From Desulfolinea sp050305405 (GTDB taxonomy: Bacteria > Chloroflexota > Anaerolineae > Anaerolineales > Villigracilaceae): a DNA stretch of 64,000 nt. The stretch spans positions 186,001-250,000 of the forward strand of contig JBNLFG010000002.1 in assembly GCA_050305405.1 (NCBI GenBank), in the 5' to 3' direction. A model generated the notes under the pieces. It searched no databases. It was not told where the DNA came from and saw only the letters and a program-made list of their open reading frames with translations. A program made the translations under genes and the position numbers. Positions 50,101 through 58,881 of this stretch are shown piece by piece. The stretch's first letter is position 1. The number at the start of each line of letters is the position of its first letter.

Positions 50101-51107
50101 TGAAACAAATGTCGTTTGTCCTCAGCCTTGCCGGGCTTAGCTTTATGATGACCGTTATTTGGGGCCCGCCACTTTTGCGTATTTTGCGCCATTTTAAGAT
50201 CGGCAAGGTCATCCGTGTCGACGAGCCGGGTTTCCACCAAGTCAAGATGGGCACGCCCACAATGGGTGGCGTGATGATTATCGTACCCGTTGCGCTTATC
50301 ACCATCATGCTAAACGCTGTTGCGCTAATCGGGATGCAGCCCACTGGCCGCTCGATCTTATTGCCCCTAATCGTCCTTTTCGCTTATGGCTTTATCGGTA
50401 TGCTGGACGATTGGGAAGGCGTGCGCGGCAAACGCCGTGGCGACGGGATGAAAGCCGGCACAAAATTTGCCTTGCAAGTAATTTTGGCTCTCATCATCGC
50501 CGCTGTACTGAAATATATGTTTGGCGTTCCTGAAATGATTATCCCGGGCGTACAGGTAGTCCTGGAACTTGGTGTTTGGTATATCCCTGTGGCAGCCTTC
50601 ATCATTATCGGTGCTTCGAACGCGGTCAACTTTACCGATGGGTTGGATGGCTTGGCAGGCTTGATTGCTGCGATGGCATTCATCACTTACGGCGGGATCG
50701 CGATGCTGCAAGGCCAACACTATGTTGGGCGTTTTTGCTTCACCCTCGTTGGGGCACTCTTTGGTTTTTTGTGGTTCAACGTTCACCCCGCATCGCTTTT
50801 TATGGGCGATACAGGTTCTCTCTCTCTCGGCGCAGCGCTGGGTGTTGTTGCCTTGATGACTGGACAATGGGCGATCCTTCCCGTTATTGCCATCATCCCT
50901 GTTAGCGAGGCGATCAGCGTTATTTTGCAAGTTGGTTATTTCAAACTTTCCCGCCGTATAACCGGCGAAGGAAAACGAATTTTTAAAATGGCACCCTTGC
51001 ATCTTCATTTTGAATTGCTTGGCTGGAGTGAAACGCAAGTTGTGCAGCGTTTTTGGTTGATCAGCCTTTTAGCTGCCATGTTTGGTGTCGGATTGGCATT
51101 GGTTTAA
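50097..51107 (+). CDS. mraY: phospho-MurNAc-pentapeptide transferase
   Basis: A 336-residue membrane enzyme that moves phospho-MurNAc-pentapeptide onto undecaprenyl phosphate to make lipid I. Motifs: GTPTMGGVMI, FAYGFIGMLDDWE (DDx active site), AVNFTDGLDGLAG, FMGDTGSLSLGAALG and the late APLHLHFE. It overlaps murF by four bases (ATGA). Ten or so membrane helices are evident. Confidence 0.95.
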   Translation: MMKQMSFVLSLAGLSFMMTVIWGPPLLRILRHFKIGKVIRVDEPGFHQVKMGTPTMGGVMIIVPVALITIMLNAVALIGMQPTGRSILLPLIVLFAYGFIGMLDDWEGVRGKRRGDGMKAGTKFALQVILALIIAAVLKYMFGVPEMIIPGVQVVLELGVWYIPVAAFIIIGASNAVNFTDGLDGLAGLIAAMAFITYGGIAMLQGQHYVGRFCFTLVGALFGFLWFNVHPASLFMGDTGSLSLGAALGVVALMTGQWAILPVIAIIPVSEAISVILQVGYFKLSRRITGEGKRIFKMAPLHLHFELLGWSETQVVQRFWLISLLAAMFGVGLALV

Positions 51108-51110
51108 ATC

Positions 51111-52496
51111 ATGACTGACTGGAACAACAAAAACATTCTCATCATCGGTGCAGCCCGTCAGGGGTTGGCTTTGGCGCGTTATCTCAGCAAACACGGTGCC
51201 AACGTGACCCTGAATGATATTCGGATGCCATTTGACTTAAAGGATGAGCAAGCCGCTCTGCAAGATGTGGATGTCAAATGGGAATTGGGCGCTCATTATT
51301 CCAGCTTGCTCAGGGGCAAGGACTTGGTATGCCTTTCAGGTGGAATCCCGCTAACCCTACCCATTGTGCGGGAAGCCCAAAAACGCGGAATTCCGCTCTC
51401 GAACGATACGCAGATTTTCCTCGAAGCCGTACCTTGTCGCACGATTGGCATCACCGGGTCAGCGGGCAAAACTACCACAACTACGTTGGTTGGACGCATG
51501 GCGAAAGTTGCCTATGCCGATAGCGAGAACAAGGTTTGGGTCGGTGGCAATATTGGCGATCCGCTGCTCAACTACGTCGATGAGATGCAGCCCGATGATC
51601 TCGCCATTCTTGAGATTTCGAGCTTCCAACTCGACCAGATGACCCGTTCGACCAATATCGCTGCCGTACTGAACGTGACCCCCAATCACCTCGATCGCCA
51701 CGGCACGATGAAAGCCTACGCTGCTGCGAAGGCAAGGTTACTCGAAAACCAAACAGCAGATGACGTTGCTATCGTCAGCCGAGATGATGAAGGTGCGTTT
51801 GCAATGCGCCATCTCTCGCCGGGCAAACTGCTTACTTTCGGTAACAAGCCGCTCGCCGAGGGCGAATCGGGTTCTTATCCGATTAATGGATATATCTATT
51901 TCCGTGATGGACGTACTGAGTTGCCGCTCATCACGACTGACGTCGTCCAGCTACGAGGACAACATAATTTGGCAAATGTGTTTGCAGCATGCACGATTGG
52001 TTTTGCGGCAGGTTTCCCAACATCGGCTTTGGAAGCAGCCTTGATCGATTTTCACGGCGTTGAACATCGCCTGGAGCGTGTGCGTGAACTGAATGGGGCG
52101 GTTTGGTACAACAACACAATCGCAACCGCGCCCGAACGGACGATGGCGGCTGTACGCTCTTTTGATGAGCCAATCGTGCTGATGCTCGGCGGGCGCGACA
52201 AAAAACTGCCTTGGGCCTCGCTGGCTGAGTTGATCCGCCAACGTGTCGATCATGTGGTGCTTTTTGGCGAAGCCGCTCCGAAGATCGCTGAGGCAATTGG
52301 CGGCAGCCGAAAAGGTGAACGCCCTTACACGATTTCACATTGTATCGGTTTGGAAGATGCAGTGAAGACGGCGGCCAAAGTTGCCGAAGCAGGCGATGTG
52401 GTTTTGCTCTCGCCAGGCGGCACAAGTTTTGATGAGTTCAAAGATTTCGCAGAACGCGGAGAAAGTTTCAGAAAATGGGTACTCGCGCTTTCGTAA
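51111..52496 (+). CDS. murD: UDP-MurNAc-L-alanine:D-glutamate ligase
   Basis: A 461-residue Mur ligase adding D-Glu to UDP-MurNAc-L-Ala. It begins NILIIGAARQGLALARYLSKHGA (dinucleotide-like fold) and has the ATP loop GITGSAGKTTTTTLVGRM, VTPNHLDRH and LMLGGRDKKLPW. It starts three bases after mraY and runs 22 bases into ftsW. Confidence 0.95.
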   Translation: MTDWNNKNILIIGAARQGLALARYLSKHGANVTLNDIRMPFDLKDEQAALQDVDVKWELGAHYSSLLRGKDLVCLSGGIPLTLPIVREAQKRGIPLSNDTQIFLEAVPCRTIGITGSAGKTTTTTLVGRMAKVAYADSENKVWVGGNIGDPLLNYVDEMQPDDLAILEISSFQLDQMTRSTNIAAVLNVTPNHLDRHGTMKAYAAAKARLLENQTADDVAIVSRDDEGAFAMRHLSPGKLLTFGNKPLAEGESGSYPINGYIYFRDGRTELPLITTDVVQLRGQHNLANVFAACTIGFAAGFPTSALEAALIDFHGVEHRLERVRELNGAVWYNNTIATAPERTMAAVRSFDEPIVLMLGGRDKKLPWASLAELIRQRVDHVVLFGEAAPKIAEAIGGSRKGERPYTISHCIGLEDAVKTAAKVAEAGDVVLLSPGGTSFDEFKDFAERGESFRKWVLALS

Positions 52497-53710
52497 ATAA
52501 TCGCTATCCAGTTGGCTCTCGCCCAAATACCAAAAGTGGTGATGCGCCTCTGCTGATCACCGTCATTATTTTGGTGGCCTTTGGTCTGTTGATGCTCTAT
52601 TCCTCCAGTGTGGATTATTCAGTGGAGATTTTGGGCAAAAATCCCGGCTATATGCTGGGGCGTCAATTCTTGTGGCTCATCATCGGCGTAGTGGCTGCTT
52701 ACATCCTTTCGCATCTGGATTATCACTACTGGCGGCGCTTGGCAGTCTTTGCCATGCTGGGAACGATTGTTGCACTGATTGGCGTATTGCTAATTAGTGA
52801 GTTGCGCCTGGGCGCCGTACGTACTTTCTATAACGGCTCGATCCAGCCCTCTGAGTTAGGCAAGCTGGTAACAGTGATCTATTTGGCCGTTTGGCTCTAC
52901 GCCAAGCGTGCGCAACTTCAAAATATCGAATTGGGTCTGATTCCGTTGGCGCTTATTCTCGGTATCATCGGTGGTCTTATTTACCTCCAGCCTGACCTGA
53001 GCGCGACCGCGACAGTCTTTATTCTCGGCGGGACGCTCTTCTTCCTCGCTGGGGCAGATATCAAGCAACTCACCATTTTGATGGTTTTGGCTGCGCTGGT
53101 CGCGTGGGTTGTCATCCAGTTCAGCGAAAAGGGACAGGCACGTGTTGAGTTTTACTGGCTCGGTCTGAAAGACCCGATGAATGCTTCTTACCATGTCCGT
53201 CGTGCGCTCGAAGCTATTGTGAATGGCGGCATCTTTGGGTTGGGTATTGGCAAAAGCCTCACCAAGTTGACCGGTTTGCCCGTCCCGCCGACAGACAGCA
53301 TTTTCGCGGTTGTTACCGAAGAATTTGGTGTTCTCGGTGCAACCTTCCTGATCGTTTTATACGGTATTTTGATCTGGCGCAGTTTGGTGATTGCGCGCCG
53401 CGCGCCCGATATGCTCGGCACGCTGCTCGCAACGGGTCTCGCCTTTTGGATCGGTATCGAAGCCCTCATCAATATGACCGTTATGGTCGGGCTCTTGCCG
53501 GTTGCAGGGAACGCGCTGCCTTTCATCAGTGCGGGCGGCTCCAGCCTGGTTACCTCGCTGGCAGCCATGGGCATTATTTACAACGTCTCCCGCCAACGCG
53601 GCGAAGAGACATCTCAAGCAGAAGATGAATGGAGAGCCTTCGGTGCGACTACTGATTTGCGCGGGCGGAACGGGCGGCGGAGTGTATCCCGCACTCGCCG
53701 TTCTCGCTAA
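52475..53710 (+). CDS. ftsW: FtsW SEDS-family glycan polymerase
   Basis: A 411-residue, ten-helix septal glycosyltransferase (SEDS family), working with FtsI. Family motifs include LMLYSSSVDYS, the lipid-site KLVTVIYLAVWLY region, VTEEFGVLGATFLI, and the late VAGNALPFISAGGSSLVTSLAAMG. The start overlaps murD by 22 bases. The C-terminal tail (about 29 residues, ending RGRNGRRSVSRTRRSR) is strongly basic and is encoded by bases that also code the beginning of murG in another frame. Confidence 0.93.
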   Translation: MGTRAFVNNRYPVGSRPNTKSGDAPLLITVIILVAFGLLMLYSSSVDYSVEILGKNPGYMLGRQFLWLIIGVVAAYILSHLDYHYWRRLAVFAMLGTIVALIGVLLISELRLGAVRTFYNGSIQPSELGKLVTVIYLAVWLYAKRAQLQNIELGLIPLALILGIIGGLIYLQPDLSATATVFILGGTLFFLAGADIKQLTILMVLAALVAWVVIQFSEKGQARVEFYWLGLKDPMNASYHVRRALEAIVNGGIFGLGIGKSLTKLTGLPVPPTDSIFAVVTEEFGVLGATFLIVLYGILIWRSLVIARRAPDMLGTLLATGLAFWIGIEALINMTVMVGLLPVAGNALPFISAGGSSLVTSLAAMGIIYNVSRQRGEETSQAEDEWRAFGATTDLRGRNGRRSVSRTRRSR

Positions 53711-54728
53711 GCTCCCACGCGAAAGCGTAGAAATGCTTTGGGTTGGCGGCGAAGGCGGCATGGAAGCTGAACTCGTCCAACGTGAGGGCATTCCCTACAC
53801 TTCCATTCCTGCGGCTGGCGTGCATGGCGTTGGCTTACGAACCTTACCAACAAATCTCGTCAAACTGACACGTGGCGTGCTGGCCTCGCGCAAGATTTTG
53901 CGTGAGTTCAAGCCGGATGTGCTCTTCTTTACAGGTGGATACGTGGCTGGCCCGCTGGCATTGGCTGGCTGGCGCATCCCGAGCCTTCTCTATGTTCCGG
54001 ATATTGAACCCGGACTCGCCCTCAAGGCCCTGGCCTGGTTCGCGGATAAGATCACCGTCACCACCTCAACATCTTCCGCCTACTTCTCCCGCACAGAGCG
54101 GATTGTGACGACTGGCTACCCCCTGCGCAGCGATCTCGCCAATTGGGAGAAGAAAGCCGCCCGCGAAAAACTCGACTTGAAGGCAGATGAACCCGTCCTG
54201 CTCATTTCGGGTGGCAGCAAGGGTGCACGCTCGATCAATAATGCGGTACTTGCGCATCTGCCGGAGCTTCTCGAACGGACACAAATCGTCCATCTGACGG
54301 GGAAGCTCGATTATGAGACGGTGCAAAACGCTCGTAATGCTCTTGCCCCGAATCAAGCCGAACGCTATCGCGTTTTCGACTATCTGCATGAGATGGGCAT
54401 GGCCCTCGGCGCGGCGGATCTGATTATCTCGCGCGCAGGTGCATCATCCCTCGGAGAATATCCCTTCTTTGGGCTGCCCGCGCTACTGGTGCCTTATCCG
54501 TATGCGTGGCGCTACCAAAAAGTGAACGCCGAATATCTGAGCGAACGTGGCGCGGCGATCTTGGTGAAAGACGAAGATTTGGATGCACAGATTTTGCCCC
54601 TTATGGACGATCTCTGGCAGAACAAACAAAAACTGGAAGAAATGCGCGCGGCGATGAAAGCCTTGGCAACGCCGCAAGCTGCAGAAAAGATTGCCGCAGA
54701 ATTACTGACTTCGGTCAGGAAGAGATAA
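53625..54728 (+). CDS. murG: UDP-GlcNAc:lipid I GlcNAc transferase
   Basis: A 367-residue GT28 enzyme adding GlcNAc to lipid I to give lipid II. It has the N-terminal G-loop LICAGGTGGGVYPALAVL, GGYVAGPLALAG, LISGGSKGARSINNAV and the C-terminal ISRAGASSLGEYPFFGLPALLVPYP. The His that normally ends the GGTGGH loop is Gly here. The start at 53625 was chosen because it gives the standard N-terminus; it overlaps ftsW by 86 bases. Confidence 0.93.
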   Translation: MNGEPSVRLLICAGGTGGGVYPALAVLAKLPRESVEMLWVGGEGGMEAELVQREGIPYTSIPAAGVHGVGLRTLPTNLVKLTRGVLASRKILREFKPDVLFFTGGYVAGPLALAGWRIPSLLYVPDIEPGLALKALAWFADKITVTTSTSSAYFSRTERIVTTGYPLRSDLANWEKKAAREKLDLKADEPVLLISGGSKGARSINNAVLAHLPELLERTQIVHLTGKLDYETVQNARNALAPNQAERYRVFDYLHEMGMALGAADLIISRAGASSLGEYPFFGLPALLVPYPYAWRYQKVNAEYLSERGAAILVKDEDLDAQILPLMDDLWQNKQKLEEMRAAMKALATPQAAEKIAAELLTSVRKR

Positions 54729-54733
54729 ATATT

Positions 54734-55273
54734 ATGGTCAATCTCATTTATATCTTTTGGATGTACGTCATGCTCTTTGCCGTGATTGGCGCTATGCGCG
54801 GATGGGCAAAGGAATTGCTGGTCAGTTTTAGCGTTATCTTGGCGCTGGCGCTCAATCATTTGATGCGCCGCTATATCCCGATGATCGTCAATTTGCCGGC
54901 AAATGAGTCTTCTCTCTTTTGGATTCGCACGTGGATCACGATTGCCCTGGTTTATTTTGGTTATCAGACGGTTGGTGTTGAGAAATTTGCAGGAAAAGCG
55001 CGCAAAGAAAAACTGCAGGATGCGCTTTTTGGCGCCGTGATGGGTGCGATCAATGGGTATCTGGTTGTTGGCACGGTCTGGTCTTATTTGCATGATGCGA
55101 ATTACCCCTTTGATAAGATTTTCTTCCTTGACCCCAACGTGCCTGCGATTGCAGGAATTATCGAAGCGATTGGACGCATGATGGTTTGGATGCCGCCACA
55201 CGCTTTTGGCGAGCCGGGCATCTACTTTGCAGTGATGATCGCTTTCGTATTCGTGATTGTTGTCTTTATCTAA
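54734..55273 (+). CDS. CvpA-like polytopic membrane protein
   Basis: A 179-residue protein with about four membrane helices, starting MVNLIYIFWMYVMLFAVIGAMRGWAKELLVSFSVILALAL. The GAMRGWAKELLVSFS stretch is like the colicin V production protein (CvpA) family. Its place between murG and murC is unusual and may tie it to wall synthesis. ATG 54734 is the first plausible start, five bases after murG. Confidence 0.75.
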   Translation: MVNLIYIFWMYVMLFAVIGAMRGWAKELLVSFSVILALALNHLMRRYIPMIVNLPANESSLFWIRTWITIALVYFGYQTVGVEKFAGKARKEKLQDALFGAVMGAINGYLVVGTVWSYLHDANYPFDKIFFLDPNVPAIAGIIEAIGRMMVWMPPHAFGEPGIYFAVMIAFVFVIVVFI

Positions 55274-55285
55274 AAGATGATGAGT

Positions 55286-55311
55286 AAGGGCGGGGTCATC
55301 CGGCCCCTACA
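55286..55311. repeat. short GC-rich REP-like palindrome before murC
   Basis: GGGCGGGG, ATCC and GGCCCCTAC form an imperfect hairpin in the gap of 53 bases before murC. It is noncoding. Confidence 0.45.
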
Positions 55312-55326
55312 AAAAGAATTGAAAAA

Positions 55327-56655
55327 ATGATGAAAAAACACATCCACTTAATCGGCATTGGCGGCACAGGACTTTCCGCGATCGCCCGCCTCCTGAAGGA
55401 GAGCGGTCATACGGTCACGGGTTCTGATATGCAGCCATCGTCTTTTGTGGATGACTTGCGTGAGATCGGCATTCTCGTCTATATCGGGCATAAAGCCGAA
55501 CAGATCGCAGACGCAGATTTGATCGTGCGCTCGTCCGCTATTCCCGATAAAAACCCCGAAGTGGTTGCCGCACGAGAAGCGGGAATTCCCGTTTACAAAC
55601 GCTCCGATTTTCTCGGCAGCCTGATGGAAGACAAGATCGGCATTGCCATCGCTGGAACACACGGCAAGACCTCGACCACAGCAATGATCGCCTGGACTTT
55701 AACAGAACTTGGGCAAGACCCCTCCTTCATCGTTGGCGGCACCATCAATGGGATGGGCGTCAATGCACATTTTGGACAAGGCAAAACCTTCATCATTGAA
55801 GCGGACGAGTACGACCGCATGTTCCTCGGCTTGAAACCGACCATTGGCATTGTCACCAACCTCGAGCACGATCATCCCGACATCTACCCGACGGCAGAGA
55901 GCTTCCGACAAGCCTTTGTGGACTTCATCCATCTTCTGCCCGAAGACGGCGCTTTTGTCTACTGTGGCGATGATGCCGGGGCAACGGATTTGGCGAAGGA
56001 AGCGGATGTCGAAACGATTGCCTATAGCCTTGAAAAGGCAAATCCGAAGCCGAATACACGCGGTGGCTTCGATTTCACTTTCGAAGGTTCAAAGGTCTCC
56101 TTGCAAGTGCCTGGCAAACATAATGTCTGGAATGCCCTCGCTGTGATGACTGTTATTGCCCGTTTGGGATTATCGCTGGAAGATGCAGCCGAGGCGCTGG
56201 GACGCTTCGCCGGGACTGGACGCCGTTTTGAATTGGTCGGCGAGCAGAACGAAATCTTGGTCTACGACGACTACGCCCACCACCCGACCGAAATCCGCGC
56301 GACCTTGGCAGCCGCCCGTGCCCGTCATCCCCAAGCTGGGATTTGGGTCGTTTGGCAGCCACACACCTACTCGCGCACGCAATTGCTTTTTGATGAGTTC
56401 ACGCAGGCTTTTGGTGACGCCGACCATGTCATCGCAACAGAAATTTACAAATCGCGTGAACCGGAACAGGATTTTTCATCCGCTCTCGTAGTGGATGCAA
56501 TGGATCATCCCTCGGCACATTTCATCGCAGAATTGGATGATGTGAGCGCTTATTTGCTGGAGAACCTACGCCCGAACGATATTTTGCTCGTTCTTTCAGC
56601 AGGCGATGCGCCACAGATCAGCGCCAGTGTTTTGAAAGGCTTGAAGGAAAGGTGA
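55327..56655 (+). CDS. murC: UDP-MurNAc:L-alanine ligase
   Basis: A 442-residue Mur ligase adding L-Ala to UDP-MurNAc, the first amino acid of the stem peptide. Motifs: IHLIGIGGTGLSAIARLL, GTHGKTSTTAMIAW, EADEYDRMFL and YDDYAHHPTEIRATL. Length is normal. The downstream small ORF overlaps or abuts its stop. Confidence 0.95.
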   Translation: MMKKHIHLIGIGGTGLSAIARLLKESGHTVTGSDMQPSSFVDDLREIGILVYIGHKAEQIADADLIVRSSAIPDKNPEVVAAREAGIPVYKRSDFLGSLMEDKIGIAIAGTHGKTSTTAMIAWTLTELGQDPSFIVGGTINGMGVNAHFGQGKTFIIEADEYDRMFLGLKPTIGIVTNLEHDHPDIYPTAESFRQAFVDFIHLLPEDGAFVYCGDDAGATDLAKEADVETIAYSLEKANPKPNTRGGFDFTFEGSKVSLQVPGKHNVWNALAVMTVIARLGLSLEDAAEALGRFAGTGRRFELVGEQNEILVYDDYAHHPTEIRATLAAARARHPQAGIWVVWQPHTYSRTQLLFDEFTQAFGDADHVIATEIYKSREPEQDFSSALVVDAMDHPSAHFIAELDDVSAYLLENLRPNDILLVLSAGDAPQISASVLKGLKER

Positions 56656-56660
56656 ATGAG

Positions 56661-56861
56661 ATGAAGAAAGATAAGAATATCCGTGAATTCAATATGGATA
56701 TGGAACTGTTGCCCTGGGAAATGGTTTTGGTCGATGTCCCCGAGCCTGACCCCGGCAAGATGGATTTTCGTCAGGATGTGAAAGCCCGCTCGTTCTCGCG
56801 TTTTCGTGAGCCTACTGTCGTCACGAAACTGATCGATTATTTGAATCCGAAGAGAAGCTAA
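56661..56861 (+). CDS. small protein between murC and murB, unknown
   Basis: A 66-residue protein (69 if a GTG at 56652 is used). It is acidic-to-basic, without a membrane segment: MKKDKNIREFNMDMELLPWEM, then VDVPEPDPGKMDF and a basic end, FREPTVVTKLIDYLNPKRS. AAAGG lies eight bases before ATG 56661. It fits into a tightly packed operon with three bases to murB, so it is probably a real gene. I do not recognise it; a membrane-peripheral division or wall factor is possible. Confidence 0.65.
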   Translation: MKKDKNIREFNMDMELLPWEMVLVDVPEPDPGKMDFRQDVKARSFSRFREPTVVTKLIDYLNPKRS

Positions 56862-56864
56862 GCA

Positions 56865-57773
56865 ATGAAAACCTTATCCCTCCCGAATTTACGCGATGCC
56901 TTTGGCGATAAGTTGCAAGAGAACGTTTCTCTGGCAGCTTATACCTCGGCGCGTATCGGCGGGGATGCGGACGCACTCATCATTGTGAACTCGGCAGATG
57001 AGTTGGCGGAGACCATTTCGCGGCTTTGGGAGATGGAGATGCCCTATCTGCTACTCGGTGGCGGATCAAATTTGCTTATCAGCGATGCTGGATTTCGTGG
57101 CGTGGTTGTTTTGAACAAAGCAAAAACGGTTCGCTTTGACGAAGGGCATGCTCCCGTTGTTTGGGCAGAATCTGGCGTGACGATGAGTAAACTCGCCAAC
57201 CAAGCTGCGACAAAAGGTTTGGCTGGCATGGAATGGGCAGCGACCGTCCCCGGGACAGTCGGCGGCGCGGTCTATGGCAATGCTGGCGCCTTTGGCGGTG
57301 ACATGGCTGGGAACTTGATCCAAGCCGAGTTGTTGACCAAAGCCGGGCGTGAGACTTGGGCTGTTGAAGAGTTGGCATACGCTTATCGCAGTAGCAAGTT
57401 GAAAAGGGATGGGCTTCAAACGGTCATCCTTTCGGCGGAACTGAAGCTGACTAACGGCGACCCAGCCGAAATCCAGGAGCGGATGCGGTCCTTCATCCAA
57501 AAGAGAAAGAATACGCAGCCCCCCGGAGCCAGCATGGGCTCGATGTTCAAAAATCCTGAAGGCGATCATGCCGGACGGTTGATCGAGGCGGCTGGCTTGA
57601 AAGGCACACGCATTGGGAATGCGGAAATCAGCACGGTGCACGCGAATTTTTTCGTCAATCATGGTGAAACAAAAGCAAGCGATGTACGAGCGTTGATCGA
57701 ATTAGCACAGAAAAGAGTTTTTGAGCAATTTGGGGTTGCGCTTGAACTCGAAGTTGAAATTGTCGGTGAATAG
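56865..57773 (+). CDS. murB: UDP-N-acetylenolpyruvoylglucosamine reductase
   Basis: A 302-residue flavoprotein that reduces enolpyruvyl-UDP-GlcNAc to UDP-MurNAc with NADPH. FAD-binding motifs: YTSARIGGDADALI, LLLGGGSNLLISD, GMEWAATVPGTVGGAVYGNAGAFGG. Catalytic region PPGASMGSMFKNPEGDHAGRLIE contains the Ser and Lys/Glu residues. It is the short (type II) form. It is followed one base later by ddl. Confidence 0.95.
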   Translation: MKTLSLPNLRDAFGDKLQENVSLAAYTSARIGGDADALIIVNSADELAETISRLWEMEMPYLLLGGGSNLLISDAGFRGVVVLNKAKTVRFDEGHAPVVWAESGVTMSKLANQAATKGLAGMEWAATVPGTVGGAVYGNAGAFGGDMAGNLIQAELLTKAGRETWAVEELAYAYRSSKLKRDGLQTVILSAELKLTNGDPAEIQERMRSFIQKRKNTQPPGASMGSMFKNPEGDHAGRLIEAAGLKGTRIGNAEISTVHANFFVNHGETKASDVRALIELAQKRVFEQFGVALELEVEIVGE

Positions 57774-57774
57774 C

Positions 57775-58881
57775 ATGGATAAAAAACTCAAAATCGCAAT
57801 CATCTTTGGCGGACGCTCCGGCGAGCACGAAGTTTCATTGGCTTCAGCTAAATCGGTTTTAGGTGCGCTTGACCGCAGTAAATATGATGTTGTACAGATC
57901 GGCATCACTCACGATGGGGCGTGGGTGACGGGCGAGAATGCTTTGGCGGTACTATCTGGCGAATTGTCAGATGAGTTGGAACAGGTTATCTTTTCACCCG
58001 ATCCAACACAGACTGGTATTTATGCAATTCGCAATGCGAAATATGAACTTCTGAGCGATTTTGATGTGATTTTCCCCGTGATGCACGGCACCTACAGCGA
58101 AGACGGCACCATGCAAGGTCTGCTCGAAATGGCGGATGTGGCTTATGTTGGCGCTGGTGTGACCGGCGCAGCGGTGGGTATGGATAAAGGTATTTTTAAA
58201 GACGTGATGGTTGCCAATGACATTCCAGTTGTTGACGGCGTGATCGTTTTACGTTCTGAAATTGAACAAGATATGCTCGGTGTTATCGCCCGCGTTGAGA
58301 CTCTCGGCAGCTATCCCGTTTTTGTGAAGCCTGCCAATATGGGTTCATCGGTTGGCGTCAGCAAATGCGACAATCGCTCCAGTTTGAGCGAAGGGTTGAT
58401 GGAAGCGGCCCAATTTGACCGCCGTATTTTGATCGAGCGCGGCATTAACGCCCGCGAGATTGAGATCAGTGTGCTCGGGAACGACAATCCCGAAGCATCG
58501 GTACCCGGTGAAGTTGAGCCGAGCCGTGAGTTTTACTCTTATGAATCAAAATATGTGGATGGCACCTCGGGACTGATGATCCCTGCGCCGATCCCTGCCG
58601 AGACTGCCGAAACCATGCGCGAAATTGCCATCAAAACCTACAAAGCGATTGACTGCGCAGGCATGGCACGCGTCGACTTTTTGCTTGATAAGGATGACGG
58701 TAAGTTCTACTTGAACGAAGTCAATACGATCCCGGGTTTTACCGAGATCAGCATGTATCCCAAGCTCTGGGATGCGAGCGGGCTGCCTTATCCACAATTG
58801 ATCGACCGACTGATCGAGCTCGCTCTCGAACGCAAAGCCGAGCGTGATCGCACCGAACGACGTTTCCGGAGCAACGCATGA
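57775..58881 (+). CDS. ddl: D-alanine--D-alanine ligase
   Basis: A 368-residue ATP-grasp ligase making D-Ala-D-Ala for MurF. N-terminal IIFGGRSGEHEVSLASAKSVL, VMHGTYSEDGTMQGLLE, FVKPANMGSSVGVSK and the late ARVDFLLDKDDGKFYLNEVNTIPGFT match the family. ATG 57775 gives the normal beginning; an in-frame start 54 bases earlier would overlap murB. It overlaps ftsQ by four bases. Confidence 0.95.
   Translation: MDKKLKIAIIFGGRSGEHEVSLASAKSVLGALDRSKYDVVQIGITHDGAWVTGENALAVLSGELSDELEQVIFSPDPTQTGIYAIRNAKYELLSDFDVIFPVMHGTYSEDGTMQGLLEMADVAYVGAGVTGAAVGMDKGIFKDVMVANDIPVVDGVIVLRSEIEQDMLGVIARVETLGSYPVFVKPANMGSSVGVSKCDNRSSLSEGLMEAAQFDRRILIERGINAREIEISVLGNDNPEASVPGEVEPSREFYSYESKYVDGTSGLMIPAPIPAETAETMREIAIKTYKAIDCAGMARVDFLLDKDDGKFYLNEVNTIPGFTEISMYPKLWDASGLPYPQLIDRLIELALERKAERDRTERRFRSNA

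Noticed and set aside
54506..54733. Long N-terminal extension of the CvpA-like frame
   Set aside because: It would overlap murG by over 200 bases and lacks membrane character; the ATG at 54734 is the sensible start.
54512..55201. Minus-strand frame of 229 codons opposite murG and the CvpA-like gene
   Set aside because: It spans two plus-strand genes of the operon and has no recognisable features.
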